Below, piece by piece: positions 17,674 to 26,241 of a stretch of 64,000 bases of DNA. Both the position numbers and the translations under genes were made by a program. The notes under the pieces were generated by a model. It was not told the DNA's origin. It worked only from the letters and a program-made list of their open reading frames with translations, and searched no databases. Source of the DNA: Streptomyces sp. Je 1-332. GTDB taxonomy: Bacteria; Actinomycetota; Actinomycetes; Streptomycetales; Streptomycetaceae. The first letter of the stretch is position 1. Each line of letters begins with the position of its first letter. The DNA lies in the NCBI RefSeq assembly GCF_040730185.1, contig NZ_CP160402.1:8210400-8274399 (forward strand), in the 5' to 3' direction.

Positions 17674-18834
17674 GTGGAACGTCGTAGTTTCCTGCGCGGA
17701 GCAGTCGTCGGCGGCACAGCAGCGGCCTTCGGCTACACGCTCATGCAGGGCGCTGCCTACGCGGCACCCGCACAAAAAGGCCCCGGCCCGTACGGAGCGC
17801 TCGGCCCGGCAGACTCCAACGGCATCCAGCTACCCAGCGGCTTCACCAGCCGAGTGATCGCCCGGTCCGGCCAGAAGGTCGGCTCCACCACCTACACCTG
17901 GCACGACGCCCCCGACGGCGGCGCCTGCTTCGCCGACGGCACGGGTTGGATCTACGTCTCCAACTCGGAGACTTCCTCCACCGGCGGCGCAGGCGCGATC
18001 AAGTTCAACTCGACGGGCTCCATCACCAGCTCGTACCGGATCCTGTCCAACACCAACCGTAACTGCGCCGGCGGGGCGACCCCCTGGAACACCTGGCTGT
18101 CCTGCGAGGAGATCAGCACCGGTTACGTCTACGAGACCGACCCGTGGGGCGTGAAGGCGGCCGTGCGCCGCGACGCCATGGGCCGCTTCAACCACGAGGC
18201 GGCGGCCGCCGACCCGGTCCGCAAGGTGATCTACCTGACGGAGGACGCGTCGGACGGCTGCTTCTATCGGTACGTGCCGTCCACGTGGGGCAACCTGTCG
18301 GCGGGCACGCTCCAGGTCCTCAACGCCGGAACGGCCACCTCCGGCAGCTTCACCTGGACGACCGTGCACGACCCGGACGGCTCGCCCACCCCGACCCGCG
18401 ATCAGGTTTCCGGTGCCAAGCTGTTCAACGGCGGAGAGGGCTGCCACTACGCCAACGACACCGTCTGGTTCACCACCAAGGGCGATGGCCGCGTCTGGCA
18501 GCTCAACGTGGCCGCCAGCACCTATGAGCTGGCCTACGACGACTCCCTGGTCGTCGGGGGCGGAGCCCCTTTGACCGGCGTCGACAACGTCACCGGCTCG
18601 TCCTCCGGCGACCTGTACGTCGCGGAGGACGGTGGGAACATGGAGATCTGCATCATCACGCCGGACGACGTGGTCGCGACGTTCCTGCGGATCAGCGGCC
18701 AGTCCTCCTCGGAGATCTGCGGCCCGGCCTTCTCACCGGACGGCAAGCGCCTGTACTTCTCCAGCCAGCGAGGTACGGGCGGCAGCTCCTCCAGCGGCAT
18801 CACCTACGAAGTCACAGGCCCCTTCCGCAGCTGA
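17674..18834 (+). CDS. PhoX-like (DUF839) Tat-exported protein
   Basis: Exported beta-propeller protein of 386 residues. The N-terminus ERRSFLRGAVVGG is a twin-arginine signal ending near AAYAAP. Propeller phrases include TWHDAPDGGACFADGTGWIY, WLSCEEISTGYVYE and GRFNHEAAAADP, matching DUF839/PhoX proteins whose Glu and acidic residues bind calcium and iron for phosphatase action. The GTG start has GGAG about nine bases upstream. Relatives are phosphatases, but many short streptomycete members are uncharacterised. Confidence 0.8.
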   Translation: MERRSFLRGAVVGGTAAAFGYTLMQGAAYAAPAQKGPGPYGALGPADSNGIQLPSGFTSRVIARSGQKVGSTTYTWHDAPDGGACFADGTGWIYVSNSETSSTGGAGAIKFNSTGSITSSYRILSNTNRNCAGGATPWNTWLSCEEISTGYVYETDPWGVKAAVRRDAMGRFNHEAAAADPVRKVIYLTEDASDGCFYRYVPSTWGNLSAGTLQVLNAGTATSGSFTWTTVHDPDGSPTPTRDQVSGAKLFNGGEGCHYANDTVWFTTKGDGRVWQLNVAASTYELAYDDSLVVGGGAPLTGVDNVTGSSSGDLYVAEDGGNMEICIITPDDVVATFLRISGQSSSEICGPAFSPDGKRLYFSSQRGTGGSSSSGITYEVTGPFRS

Positions 18835-18891
18835 CCGACCCCTGTCACGAGCCGCGCAGGCCCACTCCATGCGTTCCACAGAGAGGTGCGA

Positions 18892-18945
18892 GTGACAGCA
18901 GACGACTCCTTCGGCTGTCTCGATGATGACGACTACCCCGTCACG
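18892..18945 (+). pseudogene. first codons of a MerR-family regulator, truncated
   Basis: GTG-initiated frame with GAGAGG upstream reads TADDSFGCLDDDDYPVT and then hits TAG. I recall this opening (SFGxLDDDDYPAYTMGRAAE) as the N-terminus of a common streptomycete MerR/HspR-like regulator; the HTH that should follow is gone and an FtsX-type fragment begins. An 18-residue peptide gene is the alternative. Confidence 0.35.
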
Positions 18946-18948
18946 TAG

Positions 18949-19368
18949 CTGACAGACCGTCACCCTGGCCTGTACCTCGCCGATCGGGCGGCCCTGGAAG
19001 CCGTACAGGCCGAATCGGACGAGACTCAGGCGTGGATGGCGTATCTGGTCCTCGGCGTGGTGGTCGGCTTCTCGGTCATCTCCCTGCTCAACACGCAGAT
19101 CCTGGCGACGACGGAGCGGCGCAGGGAGTTCATGCTCCAGCGTCTGATCGGCGCCACCCGCCGGCAGGTCCTGCGGATGTTGACGGTGGAAGCGCTGATG
19201 ATCTCACTGGCCGGGCTGCTCCTCGGCCCGCTCGTCGCCGCCGCGACACTGGAGCGGGCGGTGGACAGCCTCCGCGACGCCCTTTCCTCGGGCCGGTGGG
19301 CCGAGCGAAACCGGGACCTCGTCGCCCTCGACGCGGCGGAGCTGGGCCTGCGCCTGCCCGTGGCGTGA
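18949..19368 (+). pseudogene. C-terminal part of an FtsX-like ABC permease
   Basis: An open frame without a proper start reads ETQAWMAYLVLGVVVGFSVI, then LLNTQILATTERRREFMLQR and LIGATRRQVLRMLTVEALMI, the signature last third of FtsX/MacB-type permeases. The final membrane helix is replaced by DSLRDALSSGRWAERNRDL, so the 3' end is also foreign. The adjoining MerR scrap shows at least one deletion junction. Confidence 0.55.
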
Positions 19369-19409
19369 ATCACTGTGTGCTGCTCATACGTTGGGAGCCG
19401 CACCGGCGC

Positions 19410-19949
19410 TCAATTCAGGTGGCTTCTCCCGGCGCGAGTATGTGCAAGGGGCCTTGGGGCCAGGACGAAGACCCGGATTTCTCGTCGGATGTGGCGGGCG
19501 TAGTCGTCGAAGCACGGCATTGCGGCAAGGATTTCGTCCTGGGCTTCTCGTTGTTCCTCGGGGGACAGCAGGCGTGCTTGGACCGGCCAGGAACGGCGGC
19601 GCCAGTGGACCGTGGCGCGCGGTTCGCGCAGCAGGTGCCAGGACCAGGCGGGGTGTTGAGGGCGGCCGAAGTTGGTGGCCATGACGATGAAGGTGTCTGC
19701 TGCGGTCTGAGAGGTCAGGAGGGGGGTGTGACAGACGGTTCCGTCGCGGCGTGTGGTGTGCAGGATCAGGACCGGAACCAGCAGACGGCTGGGGACCCAG
19801 CGGCCACGGGTCCATTGGTGGAAGCGGCGGTCCAGGCGGGGCAGCAGGAGAGGTCCACAGCGGCGCAGGAGCCAGCTGTTACCGACGGCCCGTAGCAAGC
19901 GCTGCCGAAGACCCTGGGACCGGCTGGGAGGCTGGATCGGCGTTGTCAT
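19410..19949 (-). CDS. DDN-like F420-dependent nitroreductase-family protein
   Basis: Split-barrel protein of 179 residues of the deazaflavin-dependent nitroreductase family. Typical phrases are LLVPVLILHTTRRDG, VCHTPLLTSQ, FIVMATNFGRPQHPAWSWHL and ATVHWRRRSW. AGAGGAG precedes the ATG at 19949. It starts 11 bp after the SDR stop, so it is the last gene of the ABC-SDR operon. Members reduce quinones or nitro compounds, often at the membrane. Physiological substrate unknown. Confidence 0.8.
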   Translation of the reverse strand: MTTPIQPPSRSQGLRQRLLRAVGNSWLLRRCGPLLLPRLDRRFHQWTRGRWVPSRLLVPVLILHTTRRDGTVCHTPLLTSQTAADTFIVMATNFGRPQHPAWSWHLLREPRATVHWRRRSWPVQARLLSPEEQREAQDEILAAMPCFDDYARHIRREIRVFVLAPRPLAHTRAGRSHLN

Positions 19950-19960
19950 GGTCGCTCCTC

Positions 19961-20965
19961 TCACTTTCCCGGTCCTGCCGGGAGGGAGGGGAATGGACAG
20001 CCGGTCAGCTGTTGGGACAGCTGCCACAATCGCTCGGCAGCGCGCCTGGCGCACGCACGTCGGGCGGCTCGCACCAGCACGGGCGGGCCTGACCATTCCC
20101 AGCGGCCGCCTGGTCCGAAGAACTCACCCCCGGTGACGTGTGGCTCGGTGGCGGCCCTGAGCAGCGGCCATGCCGCCTGGGAAGGACAGTGCCACCGTGT
20201 CTGCATCCATTCCAGCAACCGCGCCTGGCGGTGCAGGCCAACGGCGTGCAGGGCGCTGGAGCCCAGGGAGGTATTCACCAGGCCGGGGTGGGCGGCGATC
20301 GCGCGCAGCGGCAGGTGGCGGGTGTGTGCCCATGTGGAAAGTCCGTGTGTGAACAGCAGGTTGGCGAGTTTGGAGTCGAAGTAGGCCATCCAGCGCTGGT
20401 AGATGCGCGGCCGGTGCGGCCGGAGAGGGTGGCAGCGGCCCAGCCAGTGCAGCACGGAGGAAACGTTGACTACCCGCGGCTGCGGCGTATTCAGCAGGGC
20501 GGGCAGCAGATGGCCGGTCAGCGCGAAATGGCCGAGGTGGTTCACGGCGAAGTGCATCTCGCAGCCCGCGGCGGAGTACGTACGAGGCAGTGCGGCCACA
20601 CCGGCGTTGTTGACCAGAAGATCAAGTCTTCCTGCCACTAGCCCCGTGATCCGCTCGGCGGCCTCGGGGATCTGGCCCAGCTGAGACAGGTCGCATCCGG
20701 CGCTGTCGACCTGGGCTGCGGTGACTCGTTGGCGTACTGCTCTTGCTGCCGCCCGCCCGTGTGCCTCGGAGGGGCACAGGATGATCACATGTGCCCCGTG
20801 GCGGGCCAGGTGCTCGACCAGTGCGGCACCGATTCCGCGCGAGGAGCCCGTGACTACCGCGGTACGTCCGGAAAGATCGCCTGCCTGCGCGGGACTCCAT
20901 CCGGTGTTCCCGGCGCGCCAGCGCCCCCACGGGCCGGGCAGGTCTGCGCTTCTTCCCTCACTCAC
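19961..20965 (-). CDS. short-chain dehydrogenase/reductase
   Basis: NAD(P)-dependent oxidoreductase of 334 residues. The cofactor motif is TGSSRGIG, the structural motif NNAG, and the catalytic Ser and Tyr/Lys appear in NVSSVLHW and YFDSK. The retinol-dehydrogenase-like AVNHLGHFALTGHLLPALL suggests a hydrophobic substrate. I place the start at GTG 20965; upstream sequence lacks family character. Clustered with an ABC transporter and an F420-type reductase, which hints at modification and export of a lipophilic compound. Confidence 0.85.
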   Translation of the reverse strand: MSEGRSADLPGPWGRWRAGNTGWSPAQAGDLSGRTAVVTGSSRGIGAALVEHLARHGAHVIILCPSEAHGRAAARAVRQRVTAAQVDSAGCDLSQLGQIPEAAERITGLVAGRLDLLVNNAGVAALPRTYSAAGCEMHFAVNHLGHFALTGHLLPALLNTPQPRVVNVSSVLHWLGRCHPLRPHRPRIYQRWMAYFDSKLANLLFTHGLSTWAHTRHLPLRAIAAHPGLVNTSLGSSALHAVGLHRQARLLEWMQTRWHCPSQAAWPLLRAATEPHVTGGEFFGPGGRWEWSGPPVLVRAARRACARRAAERLWQLSQQLTGCPFPSLPAGPGK

Positions 20966-21096
20966 CGTCGGCGCCCTCGCCTCGACGTCATGGTCGCTTG
21001 GTGCAACGACACCCGGGCCGAGCAGGCAACGGCCTCGCCCGTCCTGGGCGTGAGCGTGCCGCACCTGCCGGCCCAGCTCTCCCTCCGGCGGGCTCC

Positions 21097-21933
21097 TCAA
21101 CCCAGCTCCGGCCCGGCGGGGCCCGGATCCGGGTGTACTCGCGGACCGAGACGCTGGGGGGAGATGAAGGCCGCCGGTCGGCTGTAGTGGCGGGTGCGCA
21201 GGCAGAAGATGACCAGGGCCAGGAGGCTGGTGGCGGCGAACCAGGGCAGTGCCCGGCCGGCGCAGGTGAGGGTGTGCGCAGGGGTGAAGGAAGCGGCCAG
21301 GGCAGCCTGTGCGGGCCCGTACAGTGGCAGGGCGCCCAGCAACGCCTGGTCTCCGGAAGGGTTTGAGACCGGGCTTTGCATGCCGACATCGACGAGCGTT
21401 GCCATCACCACGACGAAGAAGCCCTCGAGTTCACCGCGCAGCAGATAGCCGGCCATGATCCCCAGACCGCCGTAGGCAAGGATCGCCGCAGCCACTGCGG
21501 CCGCGACCGCATGAGGCTGGGCCAGCGGCCAGGACATCCACAGCAGACCGGTGGTGTAGCCGGTGAGCAACACCGTGATGATGAGCAGGGCAAGGATCTT
21601 GGCAGTCAGAAGTTGGAGGCGGGGGTAGCCCGCCAGGACCAGACGCAGATCCATGCTCCGGGCGTTGAAGGTCGCCATGAACATCATGAACCCGGCGATC
21701 ACCGTGACAGCGTGCAGGGCGCTGGAGATCTGGATGGTGCGGTTCATCGACGCGGTCACCTCCATGCCCAAGTTGCTGGTGAACGCGATGTCTTTGTCCA
21801 GCGCGGTCGCCCGCACCACGTAGATCCACGTCGGGATGAAGAAGGCGATCATGCCCATCGCCAGACGGTTGCGCAGGTGGCCGGTCAGAGTGAAGCCGAG
21901 GGCCACGGTGAACGCCGTCCACTGATGCCTCAC
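21097..21933 (-). CDS. ABC transporter permease
   Basis: Polytopic membrane protein of 278 residues with about six helices, e.g. AMGMIAFFIPTWIYVV, VTVIAGFMMFMATF and LALLIITVLLTGYTTGLLW. The start codon overlaps the ATPase stop by four bases. The cytoplasmic SMDLRLVLAGYPRLQLLTAK resembles the coupling region of ABC-2 permeases. Partner of the ATPase upstream; substrate unknown. Confidence 0.75.
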   Translation of the reverse strand: MRHQWTAFTVALGFTLTGHLRNRLAMGMIAFFIPTWIYVVRATALDKDIAFTSNLGMEVTASMNRTIQISSALHAVTVIAGFMMFMATFNARSMDLRLVLAGYPRLQLLTAKILALLIITVLLTGYTTGLLWMSWPLAQPHAVAAAVAAAILAYGGLGIMAGYLLRGELEGFFVVVMATLVDVGMQSPVSNPSGDQALLGALPLYGPAQAALAASFTPAHTLTCAGRALPWFAATSLLALVIFCLRTRHYSRPAAFISPQRLGPRVHPDPGPAGPELG

Positions 21934-22547
21934 TGGTTTGCCCCCTCGTGCAGGCGGCCATCGCGCAGGTGGTGCACGGCGTCAAAGTGCTGCAGGTCGT
22001 GCAGCAGGTGCGAGACCACCACCACCGAACGCCCGAGGGAACGCAGCTGGACCGCCAACTGCCAAAAACGTTGGTGCGTATCCCAGTCGAAGCCCTGATA
22101 GGGCTCATCGAGGATCAGAAGCGGCGGGTCATGCATCAGTGCCAGGGTCAGGTTCAGTTTCTGCCGGGTCCCGCCGCTCAGCTCTCCCGCTCGCGTACGC
22201 CGCTCGGCACCGAAACCCAGCAGGTCCACCAGCTCCCATGCCTGGGTGAGGCGCGGTAGACGGTAGGCGACCTGGAACAAGCGCAGATGCTGGGCCACCG
22301 TCAGGGTGTCGTTGACCACTGCCTGCTGCGGGCAGTACCCCAGAGTGCCGAAACGCTGCACGCTGCCGCCATCCGGCATGAGTTGTCCCACGGCGATCCG
22401 CAGCAACGTGCTCTTGCCGGAGCCGTTCTCGCCCACCACGCCCGCGAGCATTCCCGCCGACACCGTGAAATCCGCGCCCCGCAACACTGCCCGCCGTCCG
22501 TACGCCTTGTGCACGGCCCTGATCCGCAGCCGTGTCTCTGATGCCAT
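21930..22547 (-). CDS. ABC transporter ATP-binding protein
   Basis: Compact ATPase of 205 residues. Walker A GENGSGKST, Q-loop in LGYCPQQAV, signature ELSGGTRQK, Walker B LLILDEPYQGFD and switch His in VVSHLL. It lacks the C-terminal extension of BcrA-like proteins. First gene of a four-gene minus-strand operon: ATPase, permease, SDR, F420-type reductase. Confidence 0.88.
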   Translation of the reverse strand: MASETRLRIRAVHKAYGRRAVLRGADFTVSAGMLAGVVGENGSGKSTLLRIAVGQLMPDGGSVQRFGTLGYCPQQAVVNDTLTVAQHLRLFQVAYRLPRLTQAWELVDLLGFGAERRTRAGELSGGTRQKLNLTLALMHDPPLLILDEPYQGFDWDTHQRFWQLAVQLRSLGRSVVVVSHLLHDLQHFDAVHHLRDGRLHEGANQ

Positions 22548-22710
22548 CTCGCTGTGTCCTTCGCCGTCTACCGCACCAGCAGTCTTCGCCAGGCCAACGC
22601 GGCCGGGGGCTCACGGACACGCAGGACAAGCGTGGTTGCAGCGATCGCCTGAAGGGGGAGACCCTGGAGATTGAGCGTGCACTTGGGACGCGCTGCCTCG
22701 TTCATCGACC

Positions 22711-23325
22711 GTGACGGTGATCATCGCTAGAACCGGCAGGACGAGAGTTGCGCGGCACCTGAGCCGGTACTTCGCTCCACCCTGCATGCCGGTCTTCGCC
22801 GGAGGTGCGGTCAGTTGGCGCCTCACCTGGCCCCACTACGAGGGCCTGTGGTGGGGACTGTGCGGCAGCGGCACTTGGGCCTTGCTGTCTGCGGCCGTGG
22901 CCTTCTCCGGTACACGCCTGCAGTGGTGGCCAGGCCCCGTCCCCTCCGAGCGACGGCCCCGGCTCATGTTGCTGGCTGCAAGCGTCATCACCGCAGCAGC
23001 CGTCTGGCTGGTCTGCGACACCCTTGGCGCTCCCGCCGCGCTCCTGGCGATGGGGTGCATGGCTCCGCTACTGGCAGCGCTGCTCTTTGCCTGCACCTAC
23101 GCCGGCAACATCTCCCTGCACACCAGCTCGGCAGCCGCCAGCGTCACCCTCTTGACCCTGCGACTAGACCCGGCCTGGGCTCTGCTGTATCTCCTCGTCG
23201 CAGCCATCGGTTGGTCCCGCCTCCACTTGCGCGCCCACACGCCTGCCCAGGTCTTTGCCGGTGCCGCAGCGGGGGCCATGGTCTGCAGCACCATGCTCTA
23301 CATCGCTCCGCTGGGCGCGCGCTAG
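22711..23325 (+). CDS. PAP2-superfamily-like membrane protein
   Basis: Membrane protein of 204 residues with five to six helices. The acid-phosphatase motifs appear in reduced form: NISLHTSSAAASVTLL for the usual SxH stretch, and GWSRLHLRAHTPAQVFAGAAAG for SR...H...D, where the final Asp is replaced by Ala-Gln. Divergent from the ABC operon. Lipid-phosphate phosphatase activity is likely for the family, but the changed residue casts doubt. Confidence 0.6.
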   Translation: MTVIIARTGRTRVARHLSRYFAPPCMPVFAGGAVSWRLTWPHYEGLWWGLCGSGTWALLSAAVAFSGTRLQWWPGPVPSERRPRLMLLAASVITAAAVWLVCDTLGAPAALLAMGCMAPLLAALLFACTYAGNISLHTSSAAASVTLLTLRLDPAWALLYLLVAAIGWSRLHLRAHTPAQVFAGAAAGAMVCSTMLYIAPLGAR

Positions 23326-23719
23326 GCTCTGCGGCCAATCCGAACCGGAGCGTATGACGCAACTTCGTGTGATCCCGCTGTAGAGCCCGCGCGCTCCGCG
23401 AAGCCGGTACCGCGAGTACATCCGCCGCTGGGTCGCCACCCTGCAGACCTACTGGCTGCACCGCTGGCAACCGCAAGATCTACCACCACTGAACCCGAGC
23501 ACCGCCCGGGGCCCGGATCCCTGACAGCGATCCGCGCGCGCCCACGGTGAAGACCACAACGCCTCGTGTTCGTCCATGCCCGGGAATACCGCGCACCAGT
23601 TTTACGTACGCGGAACCAGCTGTCCGACTGAGGTCGCCGCCGCGGGCGTACCTTGCTTCGGCGCAGGCGGTGACCCGTGCGTACCCGCGGGCTGGCTGGT
23701 GTCACCATCGACGAAGCCT
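23326..23719. other. no gene recognised
   Basis: Between the PAP2-like gene and a decayed minus-strand gene. Frames are open by GC bias only. Confidence 0.4.
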
Positions 23720-24240
23720 GCGCCGCCCACAGAACCGACCGGGCCGACTGGGCCAGCGAACAACGGCTGCGCGATCTCCCCGAACTTGCTGTACTCGACG
23801 CCGGACTCGGCCGGGAAGCGCACCCCGTAAATAGGCAGCACCACCGCCCGGACGCGGGGGCGTCTTGATGCGTGGCCAGCCGACCTCCGGCAACCCTTCA
23901 TCCGTCTCGCTCGGCGGCACGCCAGCGCATGCTCGATCCGGCACCGCTGGTGCATCTCTGGCGGGCCCACCCCGTACATGGCCACCCGACCATCCGAGAG
24001 AACAATCCACCGATGCTCCGCCGGCACCCCGTATGCGCCAGCGGCTCCATGCCCGGCTCCAACATGTGCCAGTCGTTGTCCAGAGTCCGCACCCGCTCCT
24101 GCGGCAACCCGCCGTAGATGCACATGAACGTCTGCGCGCGGCCGAGATGCCGCGCCCCCTCGCTTGGTCCCATGCCGTGAGAGTGCTGGCCACCGCGGCA
24201 TGCCGCACGGCCCGAACCGGACGGGGTATTTGCGGTGCGG
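23720..24240 (-). pseudogene. decayed gene of unknown function
   Basis: Successive minus frames give coherent phrases: TFMCIYGGLPQERVRTLDND and WHMLEPGMEPLAHTG, then EHRWIVLSDGRVAMYGVGPP and EMHQRCRIEHALAC, then PPSETDEGLPEVGWP, then VLPIYGVRFPAESGVEYSKF and GEIAQPLFAGPVGP. They read as one protein broken by at least three frameshifts. I do not recognise the family. Confidence 0.4.
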
Positions 24241-24424
24241 GAATCCCCGCCCGGTACGCGAGTTGAACGGGGCATGGTTCCGGCCCGGGAGGGCTGGCTC
24301 GCTCGAACGCGCACGAGGGGGTTCTCGGCACGGAACAGGACGCGAGCGGATCCGGGCCGTAGCGCGCACCGCGATGCCGGACATGTTAGAAGCCTGGCCC
24401 CCGGCAGAGCCGCGTCCTTGCCTG

Positions 24425-25501
24425 TCAGGCTGGGTTTCCCACCGAGGCCCGGGCCGCATCAGGGGTTGGGACGGCCACCGTGTCCTCGGTGACAGCGGCT
24501 TTCGCCGGCACCCAGATCCCGAGTTTCTCGAGGATCTTCTTCTCGATCTCGTTGGCGAGATCGGGGTTGTCCTTCAGGAAGTTGCGGGCGTTCTCCTTGC
24601 CCTGGCCGAGCTGGTCGCCCTCGTACGTGTACCAGGCGCCCGCCTTGCGGACGAAGCCGTTCTCCACGCCCATGTCGATCAGGCCGCCCTCGCGGCTGAT
24701 GCCCTGGCCGTAGAGGATGTCGAACTCGGCCTGCTTGAAGGGGGGCGCGACCTTGTTCTTGACGACCTTGACGCGGGTGCGGTTGCCGACCGCGTCCGTG
24801 CCGTCCTTCAGGGTCTCGATCCGGCGGATGTCGAGCCGCACCGAGGCGTAGAACTTCAGCGCGCGACCACCGGTCGTGGTCTCCGGCGAGCCGAACATCA
24901 CGCCGATCTTCTCGCGCAGCTGGTTGATGAAGATAACCGTCGTCTTCGTCTGACTGAGCGCGCTGGTGATCTTTCGGAGGGCCTGGCTCATCAGGCGGGC
25001 CTGCAGTCCCATGTGGGAGTCGCCCATCTCACCCTCGATCTCGGCGCGTGGCACCAGGGCCGCGACGGAGTCGATCACGATCAAGTCGAGCGCGCCGGAG
25101 CGGATCAGGATGTCGGCGATCTCCAGTGCCTGCTCGCCGTTGTCCGGCTGGGACAGGATGAGATTGTCGGTGTCGACGCCGAGCTTCTTGCCGTACTCCG
25201 GGTCCAGGGCGTGCTCGGCGTCGATGAACGCCACCGAGCCGCCGGCCTTCTGCGCGTTCGCCACCGCGTGCAACGTCAGCGTCGTCTTACCGGAGGACTC
25301 CGGCCCGTACACCTCCACCACACGGCCGCGGGGCAGACCGCCCACACCAAGAGCCACGTCCAGCGCGGTCGATCCGGTAGGGATCACCTCCATGGGCTCA
25401 TTGGGCCGCTCGCCGAGGCGCATGACCGCACCCCGGCCAAATTTCCGCTCGATCTGTGCGAGCGTGATGTCCAGCGCGTTTTCGTGCTCGGTTCCTGCCA
25501 T
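24425..25501 (-). CDS. recA: RecA recombinase, subtelomeric copy
   Basis: Full-length strand-exchange ATPase of 358 residues. Walker A is GPESSGKT (residues 66-73), Walker B-like [11 protein letters not shown], and the L2 loop region [17 protein letters not shown] is intact. The C-terminus is the shorter, less acidic tail [15 protein letters not shown]. No recX follows. Streptomyces normally have one recA-recX locus in the core, so this is probably a second copy carried by the arm. It could serve recombination-based end repair or transfer of a linear element. An SOS-like site lies about 95 bp upstream. Confidence 0.95.
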   Translation of the reverse strand: MAGTEHENALDITLAQIERKFGRGAVMRLGERPNEPMEVIPTGSTALDVALGVGGLPRGRVVEVYGPESSGKTTLTLHAVANAQKAGGSVAFIDAEHALDPEYGKKLGVDTDNLILSQPDNGEQALEIADILIRSGALDLIVIDSVAALVPRAEIEGEMGDSHMGLQARLMSQALRKITSALSQTKTTVIFINQLREKIGVMFGSPETTTGGRALKFYASVRLDIRRIETLKDGTDAVGNRTRVKVVKNKVAPPFKQAEFDILYGQGISREGGLIDMGVENGFVRKAGAWYTYEGDQLGQGKENARNFLKDNPDLANEIEKKILEKLGIWVPAKAAVTEDTVAVPTPDAARASVGNPA

Positions 25502-25594
25502 GAGCTTTCACCCGGTCCGATTGTGTGGCACGCCGCACGTCGGAAGACGTGAGCGTCTACTGCCGACAACGGACGTCTCGGAGATCCCAGTAAA

Positions 25595-25608
25595 CGAACA
25601 TCCGATCG
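25595..25608 (-). promoter_or_regulatory. SOS (LexA)-like box upstream of recA
   Basis: CGAAC-ATCC-GATCG matches the Gram-positive/actinobacterial CGAACN4GTTCG pattern except for one base in the right arm, and is close to the GAACATCC-type site described for streptomycete recA. It lies about 95 bp before the recA ATG. Confidence 0.45.
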
Positions 25609-26014
25609 ATTTGCGTGTCCATCGAAAGGTACCGCACCGCAGGGAAGCGGGACGGGACGCGCACCGAACCGCTCCGGCGGCAGACCGCGCCGCAGCCCGA
25701 TTCCCCTCCCGGAACCACGGCGCCGTCGTACGTCGTCACTGCCTCCGAGAATGCGCTGCACCGACTTCGCGACGTATGACGGCGGCGCGTCAGGCGTTGT
25801 CGACCCTGTTCAAACGAGCCTTCGGGCTGCCTGGGTGTGCCCGCGCGCCAGGAATCGGTGCCCGGGGTCGCCGGCCTCGTAAGGGGTTGTTCACGGCGCG
25901 GGGTGCTGTGGCCAAGTTGCTGGCGATGACCGTTTAACCCCGCGCGGCCGGCGTGGTCGAGGAGTCCGGCGGCAACCATAGTGTCGCCGTGGCAGAGAAG
26001 TCGGCCGCCTCGCC
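25609..26014. other. no gene recognised
   Basis: Between the recA upstream region and a PLP-enzyme scrap. No reliable frame, repeat or RNA gene seen. Confidence 0.4.
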
Positions 26015-26194
26015 GCCGCCAACGGTGGACCGACCGGCGTCGTGGTCTCGGTCGGCGGCGGTGGTCTGTTCGCCGGGGTGGCCGCGGCGCAGCGGGCGCC
26101 TCGGTCGGGCCTGCGCGTGTGGGGTGTGGAGACCATCGGCGCCGCCGCGATGCCCCGGGCGCTGGTCTGCGGCGGGCCGGTCCAGATGGATCTG
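26015..26194 (+). pseudogene. scrap of a threonine/serine dehydratase-like PLP enzyme
   Basis: About 60 codons read GPTGVVVSVGGGGLFAGVAA, then LRVWGVETIGAAAMPRAL and GGPVQMDLD, the glycine-rich PLP phosphate loop and following strand of fold-type II enzymes. No start or active-site Lys. A remnant left beside recA. Confidence 0.5.
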
Positions 26195-26241
26195 GACTCA
26201 TGTATCAGCAACCGGTCAAGATCACCTGTCAGCTCGAACCT

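Noticed and set aside
18892..18948. 18-residue peptide as a RiPP precursor
   Set aside because: No modification enzymes nearby, and the sequence matches the start of a MerR protein better.
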